Of a stretch of 64,000 nt of DNA, positions 52,060 to 61,229 are shown in pieces. Where the stretch lies: assembly GCF_027571385.1 (NCBI RefSeq), contig NZ_CP085636.1, forward strand, positions 744,001 through 808,000. Reading direction: 5' to 3'. A program made the translations under genes and the position numbers. Below the pieces are notes generated by a model. It had not been told where the DNA came from. It did not search any database and saw only the letters and a list, made by a program, of their open reading frames with translations. Position 1 is the first letter of the stretch, and each line of letters opens with the position of its first letter. This stretch comes from Shewanella sp. MTB7. GTDB taxonomy: Bacteria; Pseudomonadota; Gammaproteobacteria; Enterobacterales; Shewanellaceae.

Positions 52060-52923
52060 ATGGCTAAATATTTAGCTCTTCTTTGTTTCTTTTATCTGCT
52101 GTTTATTGGCTCTGTTGTATCCGCTAATCCTTGGGGGCGAGTGAGTGAACCTTTGAGCGGAGAATCTAGGGCAATAGGAAGTTATGCAAATGGCTGTTTA
52201 TCTGGCGGTGTCGCCTTGGCGAATGTGGGAGAAGGGTTTCAGGTTATGCGTACCTCACGCAATCGATATTATGGTCACGCTGATCTGGTTAGTTTTATTG
52301 AGGAGTATTCACTAAAAACCAAACAAACGGGTTTAGGCGATCTTCTTATCGGCGATATGTCGATGCCCAGAGGCGGTAACTTTACGTCGGGTCACAGGAG
52401 TCACCAAAGTGGTTTAGATGTCGATATCTGGTTGCGTCAGGTCGATAAAGCGCTATCGACTCAAGAGCTTGAAGTACCAAAAATGCAGGATGTCGTCAAT
52501 CGAAAAGCCTTTAAGGTCAACGCAAATTGGTCAGATGCTCATCAGAGCATGATACATCTCGCAGCTCAAGATTCACGTGTGGCCCGCATCTTTGTTAATC
52601 CAGTGATAAAGCAACAACTTTGTGATAATCGTGGCCAGAATTCTGACTGGTTACAGAAGGTACGCCCTTGGTGGGGGCACTCATCTCATATGCATATCAG
52701 ACTTAAATGTCCCGAGGGTAATGAACTGTGTGAGGAGCAAAAACAGCCACCCAAGGGGAATGGCTGTGATGAGCTAAGTTGGTGGAGGGAGCAGATGACT
52801 GCACCGAAAAAAGTGAAAGACACTAGCCCTACGCCTAAGGCAAAACCAACACCTAAAAAAATAAAGCCTAAGCAATGTATTCCTCTACTCGGTTCAGGTC
52901 TGGTTGATAAGCTAGATTTATAA
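52060..52923 (+). CDS. mepA: Penicillin-insensitive murein endopeptidase MepA
   Basis: LAS-type zinc endopeptidase that cuts D-Ala-mDAP cross-links in peptidoglycan. 287 residues with a signal peptide (to about VVSA). Metal-site segments are GHRSHQSGLDVDIW and WGHSSHMHIRL, both as in the family. The C-terminus has a Lys/Pro/Thr-rich tail (KAKPTPKKIKPKQCIP) longer than usual. The stop codon lies in the first unit of a 13-bp tandem repeat. ATG at 52060. It is convergent with the desulfurase fusion. Confidence 0.93.
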   Translation: MAKYLALLCFFYLLFIGSVVSANPWGRVSEPLSGESRAIGSYANGCLSGGVALANVGEGFQVMRTSRNRYYGHADLVSFIEEYSLKTKQTGLGDLLIGDMSMPRGGNFTSGHRSHQSGLDVDIWLRQVDKALSTQELEVPKMQDVVNRKAFKVNANWSDAHQSMIHLAAQDSRVARIFVNPVIKQQLCDNRGQNSDWLQKVRPWWGHSSHMHIRLKCPEGNELCEEQKQPPKGNGCDELSWWREQMTAPKKVKDTSPTPKAKPTPKKIKPKQCIPLLGSGLVDKLDL

Positions 52924-52975
52924 GCTAGATTTATAAGCTAGATTTATAAGCTAGATTTATAAGCTAGATTTATAA
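52911..52975. repeat. Five copies of a 13-bp tandem repeat at the end of mepA
   Basis: Unit GCTAGATTTATAA, five perfect copies. The first supplies the last codons and TAA stop of mepA; the others fill the space to the convergent desulfurase gene, whose stop is 12 bp further on. Copies beyond the first do not change MepA. Confidence 0.92.
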
Positions 52976-52986
52976 GTTAGGTATTT

Positions 52987-55302
52987 TTAACTGTTGAGCG
53001 CATAGCCACCTTTGAGGTGAGCCACGTTTGCAAATCCAAGGCGGCGCATAGCTTGTGCTGCGACCATAGAACGACTACCACTGCGACAAACAAGTACCCA
53101 CTCGGATTCTTTATCGCTCTGATGTTCTTGAATAAACTGTACCAAGCGTGTCATCGGGATATTAATACTTGTATTCAGCACATGTTCGGTATCACTTGGC
53201 TCGTTGCTGGTATCTAGCTTATGTTGCAGGGTATATTCATGGGGTTCGCGAATATCGAGAATTGTCACATGATTGGCAGTTGATAGTCGTAGTTTGAGAT
53301 CTTCGCTGTTGTACTCCTTAATTTGGGCCTTATCACCGCTAGTATTATAGGCACCACATAGGATCTCGCCACCCACTTCATCCTGTAGATTAGCGTCTAA
53401 ATCAGCTTTTCTAGTTGTGAATTGTGACTCACTGATTGCACCTGAGAGTACTATTTTTAACAACGGGTTACGTGTCACTTCGACAGACAAGCTGGTGGTA
53501 AATTCATTATTGTAGTCGTGACTGGCACATAACAGAGTTTGTTGACCTATGAGGCGATTTAGTTGTTTTAGGCTGTGGTACATCAGAATAGCGCTGCTTG
53601 AAGCGAAATTAGTTCTTCCCAGCGTGCCCATTAGAACCGTATCCCCACAGAAAGCATAGCGTGTATGGGTAGTGAGTTTGTGTGGGTCGGATGTCAGTAA
53701 TAAGCTGATACTGTCATCGGTATGTCCTGGAGTGGGGACCTTTATTAAGGTTAGTTCTCCGAGATTCAGCGCGTGATATGTTTCATCAGCGAGCGGCAAA
53801 CTATCTGTATTAATCGGCCAGCCTAGCGCATCAGTTTTCTGGCTGGCCAGGTATTTTTGTGCTAATGCAACACGCCCTGACACATGATCTGCATGGCCGT
53901 GGGTATCTAAAATGGCAATAGGGGTGAGCTGTTGGCATTGAAGTAAAGTATCTATACGCTTCTCAAGTTCAGGAAGGGGATCGATGACCAAGGCTTGCTT
54001 ACTCTTCAGATCGGCATAGATCCAAGTGCAGCTAGAACCGGATCTTAATTGAACCAGTCCATCTAACGGGGCTCTATCTTGTAGAGTTTGAGAGTCATCT
54101 AACATCAGGCAACTATTGGATAGTGCTTTTGCTGCTGAGCGGATCCTCAAGCAAGCTATGTCAATTTCAGTTTGGGTCATCGCAGGTCCAAAGGAGAGTC
54201 GAATAGCGGATTCACTCTGCCATGCGGGTAGACCCATGGCATCTAGTACAAAGCTTCGTGTCACCTTTGAACTACAGGCGGAACCTGAGCTGACACGGAT
54301 ATTGGCTGCATCGAACAGATCCATTAGCTCTTTGCTGCTAAAACCGGGAACGGCGAAGTTGAGTGTGGTAGGGACACTATTTTTAAACTGGTGATTAAAT
54401 ACGATATCGGGAAAAGCTTGAGACAGGCTATGGCTCAATTGACGCCGGTAGTCAGTGAGCGTGTTCAGATCATAAAAACTGCTGTTATCTTGGTCTAGCA
54501 GCATCTCAAATATTACATTAAGGGCTGCTAAACCTGGGAGGTTTTCTGTACCTGAACGCAGCCCGCTTTCTTGTCCACCGCCTGCAATAAAGGGGGTAAA
54601 TGGCGCACTATCACGTATATAGATAAAACCAATTCCCTTAGGAGCATAGAGTTTATGGCCGCTAAATGGCGCATAATCTATGCTGGTTGTTGCTAAATTC
54701 ATTGGTCGCTTACCCAGAGCTTGTACGCAGTCAACTAACCAAAAGACCTCTTTGTTCTGCTCGCGTATACAGTGCTCAAGCTGTTGTAGATCTTGATACA
54801 CACCGGTTTCATTATTGACTGCCATGGTGCATATCATTAAGGCGTTATTCACTTCATTTTTTATAAATTCTAGATCCAATTCACCAGTATGATCGACTGG
54901 GATGGCTATGATCTCGGCATGGATCCCTAAAATTTCATTCCAATGCGCCAGAGAGTTGGGCACGGCTTTATGTTCAGTCGCTCCGTATAAAAGACTGTAT
55001 TTTTTGCCCGTTTGAAGCTGTGTTTTCGCTTTAATTAGGCCTGATATTATGCCGGTTTGAATTCCCTCAGTAGCGCCACTGGTGAAGATGAGCTTGCCAT
55101 TACCTGTGCCTAACAGTGTCTTAGCCCGTTGACGGGTTTGCTCCATTAAGTGTTTGGCTTTCAGGCCGGTAATATGACTACTACTAGGGTTACCGAAGAG
55201 GTCTTGCATGGCATTCATAGCCGCTTGGGCAGCTTGTGGAAGTACAGGTGTTGTTGCGTTTGCATCGAGATATATCTGGCTTAAATTAGTTTTTTGGCTC
55301 AT
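52987..55302 (-). CDS. Cysteine desulfurase - MBL persulfide dioxygenase-like - rhodanese fusion
   Basis: 771 residues in three sulfur-handling modules. (1) NifS/IscS-type desulfurase, about 1-395: SGHK with PLP Lys217, SSGSACSS with catalytic Cys343. (2) A metallo-beta-lactamase module like ETHE1/persulfide dioxygenase, about 415-640: THGHADH (His468, His470, Asp472, His473), PGHTDDS (His527), CGDTV (Asp554), ASHDY (His595). (3) A rhodanese domain, about 665-771: CRSGSRS with Cys739. All key residues appear intact. It should release sulfur from cysteine as persulfide and may pass or oxidise it within one chain; sulfite or thiosulfate as product is inference. Single gene with an 11-bp dyad upstream. 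Confidence 0.88.
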   Translation of the reverse strand: MSQKTNLSQIYLDANATTPVLPQAAQAAMNAMQDLFGNPSSSHITGLKAKHLMEQTRQRAKTLLGTGNGKLIFTSGATEGIQTGIISGLIKAKTQLQTGKKYSLLYGATEHKAVPNSLAHWNEILGIHAEIIAIPVDHTGELDLEFIKNEVNNALMICTMAVNNETGVYQDLQQLEHCIREQNKEVFWLVDCVQALGKRPMNLATTSIDYAPFSGHKLYAPKGIGFIYIRDSAPFTPFIAGGGQESGLRSGTENLPGLAALNVIFEMLLDQDNSSFYDLNTLTDYRRQLSHSLSQAFPDIVFNHQFKNSVPTTLNFAVPGFSSKELMDLFDAANIRVSSGSACSSKVTRSFVLDAMGLPAWQSESAIRLSFGPAMTQTEIDIACLRIRSAAKALSNSCLMLDDSQTLQDRAPLDGLVQLRSGSSCTWIYADLKSKQALVIDPLPELEKRIDTLLQCQQLTPIAILDTHGHADHVSGRVALAQKYLASQKTDALGWPINTDSLPLADETYHALNLGELTLIKVPTPGHTDDSISLLLTSDPHKLTTHTRYAFCGDTVLMGTLGRTNFASSSAILMYHSLKQLNRLIGQQTLLCASHDYNNEFTTSLSVEVTRNPLLKIVLSGAISESQFTTRKADLDANLQDEVGGEILCGAYNTSGDKAQIKEYNSEDLKLRLSTANHVTILDIREPHEYTLQHKLDTSNEPSDTEHVLNTSINIPMTRLVQFIQEHQSDKESEWVLVCRSGSRSMVAAQAMRRLGFANVAHLKGGYALNS

Positions 55303-55332
55303 AGGTTACTCATATTATTATCATTAACCCGT

Positions 55333-55371
55333 ATATAACTTAAGGGTATAACTAATTTCGTTAAGTTATAT
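55333..55371. promoter_or_regulatory. Operator-like inverted repeat upstream of the desulfurase fusion
   Basis: A perfect 11-bp inverted repeat (ATATAACTTAA at 55333-55343, TTAAGTTATAT at 55361-55371) with a 17-bp centre that holds a further partial copy (TATAACTAA at 55347-55355). It lies 31-69 bp upstream of the start, where a repressor would act. No regulator gene is adjacent. Confidence 0.5.
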
Positions 55372-55498
55372 TAGCAGCTTTGCAGGAGTGAACAAGGTCA
55401 CATTTACGTGGTAACGTGTCAGTCAGAGATTGAGCAGGAGAAAAGGCAGATTGAAGAAGTTGCATAGCCAAGAACCATGTCGGTGTTTCCCTTTTTGA

Positions 55499-56542
55499 TT
55501 ACTGACTGATTGGGGGCAGGGTTGGCTTATAGTTTCTTATGTGTTCAATTCTGTCACCCAATGCCGGGTGTGTACTCATCCAGCTGGGCATGTCGATGAG
55601 TTGTTGTGCACTTAATTTATCAAATAGATCCGCAAGAGGTTTTGCGCTTTGATGCCATAAGTAGAGTTGTTGTGCAGCAAACTCATCGGCTTCACTCTCA
55701 TGCATTCTTGAGTAAGTTAATCCTCCACCTAGCACTGCTACACTGGTAAGGGTATCTGATATACCACTGCTGTCGCCGATTACCATCGCTGCGGTAATGG
55801 AGAGTATGGCGGTTTGTACTAGGTTGGTCATAACATGGTTACTCTGAACATGGCCCAGTTCATGGAGTATGACTCCTTCTAGTTGGTGTTCCTCGCTTGC
55901 CAGCTTTACCATGGCATCGGTGAGAATGACGGTTCCATCGGCCAGCGCAAATGCATTCGCATCGGCATCAGCATATTTGAGTTCCATTTTAGGCGGATGT
56001 TTAAAGGTGATGCCCTGATTTGTGAGTTTGTCTATTACAGCATTAAACCTCAAATTAAGCTGGTGCTGCTGCTTTTTTTCCAACTTGGATGCCTCAAACC
56101 CCATCTCATCGAGCATAGTGAGCCCTTGCTCACCTAACTTTCTAGATAGCTCAACAGGAAGTTGATTAGCGATCAATTTAGCGGCTTTAGGGACACCGTA
56201 AACATAGAGTCCATATCCGGTAAATGCGGTGATAACAGTGGCAAGGCAGATGAGTAGCAAATTACGTTCAAGCTTGACTAAAAGGGGCGTTTTACTGTGT
56301 CGATTTATCCAGCTATTGAGCTTATTAGCATCACTACTGATAAAGACCCAACCACTGGCGAAAGTGATATTTCTTGGTATAGAGCCGAGAGCATCTGATA
56401 ACGTGACTGCATCTAGCTGACATTGATATTGGTGCGGCTCACTTTTAAGAATAATAAAGCCATTGCTGCTGAGTGTAAGCTCAGCAGCGTGTTTTGTGGA
56501 GTTTTGGGGTGCCATTAAGTGCCCCTTTACGATTTGGTTCAT
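55499..56542 (-). CDS. M48-family membrane metalloprotease
   Basis: 347 residues. A cytoplasmic beta-rich N-terminus (about 18-85) precedes one membrane helix (about 95-117). The peptidase domain has HELGH at 227-231 and MHESEADEFAA carrying the third zinc ligand. The family includes HtpX and Oma1-like quality-control proteases. It begins 9 bp after the YjgN/DUF898 gene, so the pair is one operon. YjgN-M48 pairs occur in other gammaproteobacteria. Confidence 0.9.
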   Translation of the reverse strand: MNQIVKGHLMAPQNSTKHAAELTLSSNGFIILKSEPHQYQCQLDAVTLSDALGSIPRNITFASGWVFISSDANKLNSWINRHSKTPLLVKLERNLLLICLATVITAFTGYGLYVYGVPKAAKLIANQLPVELSRKLGEQGLTMLDEMGFEASKLEKKQQHQLNLRFNAVIDKLTNQGITFKHPPKMELKYADADANAFALADGTVILTDAMVKLASEEHQLEGVILHELGHVQSNHVMTNLVQTAILSITAAMVIGDSSGISDTLTSVAVLGGGLTYSRMHESEADEFAAQQLYLWHQSAKPLADLFDKLSAQQLIDMPSWMSTHPALGDRIEHIRNYKPTLPPISQ

Positions 56543-56551
56543 CGTGAGACG

Positions 56552-57730
56552 TTAGACGATATTGAGATTGATGTCGAAGACATCAACCATCTCATCGGCA
56601 ATGGCATTACTGGTTTCAATATTATGATCTTGTACAGCCATTAAGGCGAGATCGCCATCCAGTTGGGTAACGCTTGCCATATACTGGGCATGTCTTATGT
56701 CAGCCCAAGCGCGTCCTAAGCCTAAGGTGAAAATCGTTAGCAGCAGGTTAGTGATGATCAGTGTCAGATACCCACCTAATGTCATGTTGGATACCAGTTG
56801 CAGCTCATTATCGATCTGGGTTTTACTAAACAAATAGTTACGAATTCTGGTTTTGACGAATGCAGCGATAACAAAGCCAATAAAGAACATGTATAGATAG
56901 CCTGCAAAAATGGTGAGAGCCGATGACATCTGTGTTGCGGGATCGATAACCTCGCCGGTGAAAAGGGCTTGGATAGTATCGAACATCCCCAGAGCGATGA
57001 TCAGGAGAAATCCTAGGATAAATGAGCCAAGAAATAGCGCCCCACCCAAGGCTGCAATTTTAGCGTATTGTCTGATATTTAACCCCGCATTAAAGGGCTT
57101 ATCGCCATATCGATAGCCGTTAACCACATAGCTTGCCATACCGACCATGACCCAGGCATAACCGAATACCGCGGTTAAGGTAAATAGCAGTATTCCACCA
57201 ATAATAGCGACAGCGGGATGACTATCCATGAACAGAGCTGCAAATCCAAAGGAGGAGATAATGATGAGTGCATAGGTGGCTAAAGGCTTAACTAATATGT
57301 TGAGATAGGCGCTGGAGTAGCTGCCTTCAAAATTAAATCGTACATTTCTGAAGCGTGTAATTCTGGCATCAAAGCGGATGTTTCTGACTGATAAATAGGG
57401 GAGCGCTAAAGCTAATAGCAGGCCACATACAATGGCTGCAATGGGATTAATACTCGATAAAATAGTCCAGGCGATCAGTGCGACTACGGCAATGATACGT
57501 CCAATTAAGATCTGCATAGGTTTAGCAAGATACTCAAAGCGATCACCATCTAACTCTGTATTACCGTAAAAATAGGTGTTGGTTCTAACTTTTGCCCAGG
57601 CTGAGTAGATACCGAGGGTCACTATGGTGAGTAAGATATTAACGATCCAAATGCCGAAAAATTCACTGGCGTTACCGTGAAAGTTAAAGGAGTGCTGTTT
57701 AGTCGATAGATCCGTATTGTGCTCAGTCAT
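56552..57730 (-). CDS. YjgN / DUF898 family membrane protein
   Basis: 392 residues. Two similar halves each contain several membrane helices; conserved segments such as FHGNASEFFGIWIVNILLTIVTLGIYSAWAKVR at the start and GGYLTLIITNLLLTIFTLGLGRAWADIR near the end show the family's repeat (FxI...GiyxxWxxxR). Function unknown. The adjacent M48 peptidase gene, 9 bp downstream, suggests it works with it. ATG at 57730. Confidence 0.88.
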   Translation of the reverse strand: MTEHNTDLSTKQHSFNFHGNASEFFGIWIVNILLTIVTLGIYSAWAKVRTNTYFYGNTELDGDRFEYLAKPMQILIGRIIAVVALIAWTILSSINPIAAIVCGLLLALALPYLSVRNIRFDARITRFRNVRFNFEGSYSSAYLNILVKPLATYALIIISSFGFAALFMDSHPAVAIIGGILLFTLTAVFGYAWVMVGMASYVVNGYRYGDKPFNAGLNIRQYAKIAALGGALFLGSFILGFLLIIALGMFDTIQALFTGEVIDPATQMSSALTIFAGYLYMFFIGFVIAAFVKTRIRNYLFSKTQIDNELQLVSNMTLGGYLTLIITNLLLTIFTLGLGRAWADIRHAQYMASVTQLDGDLALMAVQDHNIETSNAIADEMVDVFDINLNIV

Positions 57731-57888
57731 TATATTTCCTTCCGTTGGAATAGATCTATATTAGAGACGATATGGGTCCATATATCAATTAACTAAGGTT
57801 ATTTTTTTGTTAAATTTCAAGCCGTTTACCTAAACCCAAAGCGATGGCATTAACTTTGGGCTATTAGGTATCGTTTTTAGGGTCAAAG

Positions 57889-58431
57889 CTACAGCGTTTC
57901 TTTAATCTCCTCGATCAGTTTGTGCCACTGAGGATATTCGGCAAAACTGGTTGTCAGATTGCCCCATGGGCGCAATGTGGACTCTTGTATTACTTCGCTA
58001 TCTATTGCGCCTGATTTGAGTTGGTATAGGTAATAGAAGGCTGAGGCACGATAGTTTGCTGCGCAATGAATAAGGATATCTTTATCTGAATTGGCATCCA
58101 TGACCTTAAAAAATTGCTCTACATCTTCTCGTGTTGGCTTGTTCCAGTCGACGCCAATGTGAACATACTCCATGTTCGCACCTGTGACTAAACTGGCTTC
58201 ATCTTGATGACCACTGGCGTTGCCAGCCGGAATTAGATTGATGACCAGATCGACACCAGCTTGTTGTAGCTTAGAGAACTCAGCTTTACTCGGTAAACCT
58301 GAAGTGATGATGTTGTCGTTATTAAACTCAATGGCTTTAATTCCTTCCAGTGTATCGGGGGAGATAGCAGCTTGAGTTGTGAGCGAAAATATACTTGTGA
58401 GTAATGCGATCATTAATACTGATTTATTCAT
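57889..58431 (-). CDS. Exported phosphatase-like protein (DSP/BLH-type)
   Basis: 180 residues with a signal peptide (about 1-21). The fold reads as the small dual-specificity-type phosphatase group (PF04273/DUF442-like): SGLPSKAEFSKLQQAGVDLVINL at the start and DILIHCAANYRASAFYYL with nucleophile-type Cys123 and Arg128. The Cys and Arg are four residues apart, as in the BLH-type group, not five as in standard PTPs. A periplasmic phosphatase is inferred. ATG at 58431. No obvious operon partner. Confidence 0.72.
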   Translation of the reverse strand: MNKSVLMIALLTSIFSLTTQAAISPDTLEGIKAIEFNNDNIITSGLPSKAEFSKLQQAGVDLVINLIPAGNASGHQDEASLVTGANMEYVHIGVDWNKPTREDVEQFFKVMDANSDKDILIHCAANYRASAFYYLYQLKSGAIDSEVIQESTLRPWGNLTTSFAEYPQWHKLIEEIKETL

Positions 58432-58599
58432 GTTCTATTCATTCCATTTGGGAAGACGATTGGTGTCATGCCATTTAGAATATCAGCTTGGGGTTTAGTT
58501 CCTAGTTTAAGTTCTATGTGTGAATTAGCTTATAAAATCAATAAATTCTTGACGTTTATCTGTTATTCCCGTGAAAGTATTTGTACTGAGAGAGGAAAC

Positions 58600-58628
58600 A
58601 AAAAACCGACAGTTAGGTCGGTTTTTAA
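58600..58628 (-). terminator. Rho-independent terminator after the YhcH-family gene
   Basis: AACCGAC (58604-58610) / GTCGGTT (58617-58623), with A-run on the left that becomes T-run on the minus strand; 24 bp past the stop. Confidence 0.85.
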
Positions 58629-58652
58629 TTAATATAATTAGGTGTCGGTTAG

Positions 58653-59114
58653 TTATATCTTCACTTTAATGACCACTTTACGAACTTTTTCTGGTGTCGG
58701 AAAAGTGCCTGGCATATGCATATCTTGGGGAAAGAAAATAGCAAACATCCCAGCCTTAAAAGGGATGAAAGTAGCATCAGACTTATTACTCTCGTAATCG
58801 AATTCAGCATAGTCATGCTCAGCAAAGTAAGGCCGTGACGGTGTCTGATCTGCGAGTGGCAGATAACCAAATTCCTCTTCGCCACTGACAACATATTGGA
58901 CGTCGATATATCGCTGGTGGACCTCAAAAGACTCACCCTCTTTTGGTTTAGTCTGGTAATCGTTGACGATAACAAAAATATCTTTGCCATCGAGCTCATA
59001 GTTTCCCACTTCAAGTTGGCTAAAATCTGTCTTGGATAGATGGACTAAGGCTTGGGTGAGTTTAGGGCTAAGGTGAGAGTATAACTTAGCGTTACTTAAA
59101 GTATCGACGATCAT
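58653..59114 (-). CDS. YhcH/YjgK/YiaL family protein (DUF386)
   Basis: 153 residues, a cupin-like small protein. Conserved parts are DFSQLEVGNYELDGKDIFVIVNDYQT, HQRYIDVQYVVSGEEEFGY and FAIFFPQDMHMPG with His/Asp residues for metal. Relatives are linked to sialic-acid and other sugar catabolism, or to biofilm (TabA). No sugar genes lie nearby. Start ATG 59114. Confidence 0.87.
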   Translation of the reverse strand: MIVDTLSNAKLYSHLSPKLTQALVHLSKTDFSQLEVGNYELDGKDIFVIVNDYQTKPKEGESFEVHQRYIDVQYVVSGEEEFGYLPLADQTPSRPYFAEHDYAEFDYESNKSDATFIPFKAGMFAIFFPQDMHMPGTFPTPEKVRKVVIKVKI

Positions 59115-59445
59115 AATGGGCTTAATATGGATAGAGGTATATAGGAGGAGTTTAACCTTGTCTATGTTTGCCGTAAATATGAATTAAATAATGTAATGGC
59201 AAAGGGCAATGTTATGGGGCACCTTGAAGTCTTTTAAAATTATGGTGATTTTTGCAACAAATACCTGTCATAAGCTGTCTAATATAATTCAGCCTTTAGT
59301 ACTGTTTGTTATGTGTGGAACATATGGTTAGCTACAGAGAACAGTTTCAACTGCTACACTTTAAGATCGTTAGTTTTTTATTTTATGAAATTAGTTAAAA
59401 CTGGTACTTTCTAGCCGTTACCTACCCTAAGGGGAGGAGGTTACT
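59115..59445. other. 331-bp divergent intergenic region
   Basis: Between the YhcH-family gene and the LON-domain gene. A TATAAT at 59283-59288 has no clear -35 at the right spacing. Two imperfect CTGTC copies at 59265 and 59275 are 10 bp apart, one short of a Pho box. A strong GGGGAGGAGG precedes the plus-strand gene. Confidence 0.5.
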
Positions 59446-60021
59446 ATGAAAACACAGGAGATGGCGTTAATCACGCGAGATGCTTTGTTGCTGCCCGATG
59501 GAAGGCTTGAGCTGAATATAATAACCCCCAATCACCTGAAGATGGTCGCAGATGTATGCAAAGGCAAATACCCTTTAGCCTTTGGTATGTTTAAAGCCAA
59601 TGGTACACCTCCCTGTTATCCTAGCGTTACTCAATGTGAGATCATCGATTTTAATCAAGGGAACGGCACCAGTTTGAACATAGTGTTGGAGGGTAAGCAG
59701 AGAGTGAAAATATTATCCGCTGCCCGGCAGAGAAATGGTGTCTGGATAGCCAGAACACTGCCAACTTGTAATTGGCGTGAAGAGCCTATCAGTGGCGAGT
59801 TCGAGCTGATAAGCGCAGCTTTGGAACAGTTCTATGAGGTAAACCCTGATCTGTTTGAGCTTTATTCTAAGGTTTATTTGCAGGATGCTTCCTGGGTCAG
59901 TCAACGTTGGTTGGAAGTGTTACCCCTCTATAATAAAGATAAATTAACTTTGATTAACCAACCTGATTGCCACCAAACAATGGAGTTTGTGCTAGAGCTG
60001 ATAAAGTCACATGCGGATTAA
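59446..60021 (+). CDS. LON substrate-binding (LON_N) domain protein
   Basis: 191 residues consisting of the LON N-terminal domain alone: ALLLPDGRLELNIITPNHLKMV, AFGMFKANGTPPCYPSVTQCEIIDF, LNIVLEGKQRVKI. It has no ATPase or protease domain. Cytoplasmic; role unknown, perhaps substrate recognition or competition with Lon. Start chosen by the Shine-Dalgarno GGGGAGGAGG at 59431-59440, six bases before ATG 59446. Confidence 0.85.
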   Translation: MKTQEMALITRDALLLPDGRLELNIITPNHLKMVADVCKGKYPLAFGMFKANGTPPCYPSVTQCEIIDFNQGNGTSLNIVLEGKQRVKILSAARQRNGVWIARTLPTCNWREEPISGEFELISAALEQFYEVNPDLFELYSKVYLQDASWVSQRWLEVLPLYNKDKLTLINQPDCHQTMEFVLELIKSHAD

Positions 60022-60176
60022 CTCTTGCAATTGTTTAGTTGGTGTCATCATCCTGAATTCGCTTTAGGATCCAGCATTAAGGTTTCTACTTCCTGTTACA
60101 CTCACTTTCTCTATTTTCGGTAATTCTGTTAAAATGACACTTCTTATCTCTGAGCTATTTGAGTTACTTGAACCCT

Positions 60177-61094
60177 ATGTCCTCTTCTGTCCTTGCAAGC
60201 CAAGCCTCCTACGTTGTTCTGTCTGAACATATTACCGACAAACCTACTGTGTTGAGTTTTCTTGCTGAGCGATTCGAACAGATTGGTGCTGATGTATGGT
60301 GTGCCAGAATAAGTGCAGGCAAAGTGCATTGGCAGGATGGCAGCTTAATTGATATTGATACCCCTTACAGGCCAAGAGCTAGAGTCTACTATTATCGAGA
60401 AGTGGAGAGTGAAACTAAAGTGCCATTCGATGAAGAGGTTATCTATCGTGATGAGCAAATCATTGTCGCTTTTAAACCTCATTTTCTTGCATTGTACCCA
60501 AGTGGAAATGTGATCAATGAGTGCTTAGTTAATCGACTTAGAATGAAGACGGGTATTGAGACTATTGTCCCTGCGCACAGGTTAGACCGAGCGACAGCTG
60601 GGTTGGTTTTACTCTGTCTGCAGCCTGAGCACCGTCAGCAATATCATGATCTCTTTAAATTTGGTTTGATCCGCAAAGAGTATCAGGCATTAGCCAAATT
60701 AACTCCTGAGTTGATAGCGCAACACCAGAGAACGGAATTAACCTTGCCTATTCACTGGACTGTTAAGAATCGCATGGTAAAAGGAGAGCCAACATTTACC
60801 ATGCGAGTGACAGAAGGTGAGGCTAATAGTCATTCAGAGATATCTCTTATTGAAGTGAGAGGCGAGATTGGTGTATTTAATCTGTCGCCAATCACTGGAC
60901 GAACTCATCAGCTTAGGGTGCATATGCAAAGTTTAGGCATGTCGATTTTAAATGACAGATGTTATCCGCACCTGCAAGATAAAGCTCAAGATGACTACAA
61001 TAAACCACTTAAGCTACTCGCCAGACGGCTCAAATTTACTGATCCTGTAACCAATAAGTTGATAGCGCTAGAATACACAGCCATTGAATCTTAA
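60177..61094 (+). CDS. RluA-family pseudouridine synthase
   Basis: Converts uridine to pseudouridine in rRNA or tRNA. 305 residues from ATG 60177; a TTG at 60159 adds six residues without support. An S4-like N-terminus (VLSFLAERFEQIGADVW) precedes the catalytic core, where the nucleophile Asp137 lies in AHRLDRATAGLVL. GRTHQLRVHM and SILNDRCYP follow. The target site cannot be read from sequence. No close partner. Confidence 0.9.
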   Translation: MSSSVLASQASYVVLSEHITDKPTVLSFLAERFEQIGADVWCARISAGKVHWQDGSLIDIDTPYRPRARVYYYREVESETKVPFDEEVIYRDEQIIVAFKPHFLALYPSGNVINECLVNRLRMKTGIETIVPAHRLDRATAGLVLLCLQPEHRQQYHDLFKFGLIRKEYQALAKLTPELIAQHQRTELTLPIHWTVKNRMVKGEPTFTMRVTEGEANSHSEISLIEVRGEIGVFNLSPITGRTHQLRVHMQSLGMSILNDRCYPHLQDKAQDDYNKPLKLLARRLKFTDPVTNKLIALEYTAIES

Positions 61095-61229
61095 GGTCTC
61101 TTTGAATATTGTATACCTTCATTGTATTTCTGCTGGCTTAGCTTTATGCTTAAGGTTAATTAAGTGTTCTCATTAATCGCAGAAACCTCAGCATGTGGTA
61201 GGGGTTGCTCATAGAATAAGGAAAATATA

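Noticed and set aside
52911..52975. CRISPR-like array from regularly spaced repeats
   Set aside because: The copies are directly adjacent 13-bp units with no spacers, and there are no cas genes.
59265..59281. Possible Pho box before the LON-domain gene
   Set aside because: The two CTGTC copies are 10 bp apart instead of 11 and the second is imperfect; the neighbours are not phosphate genes.
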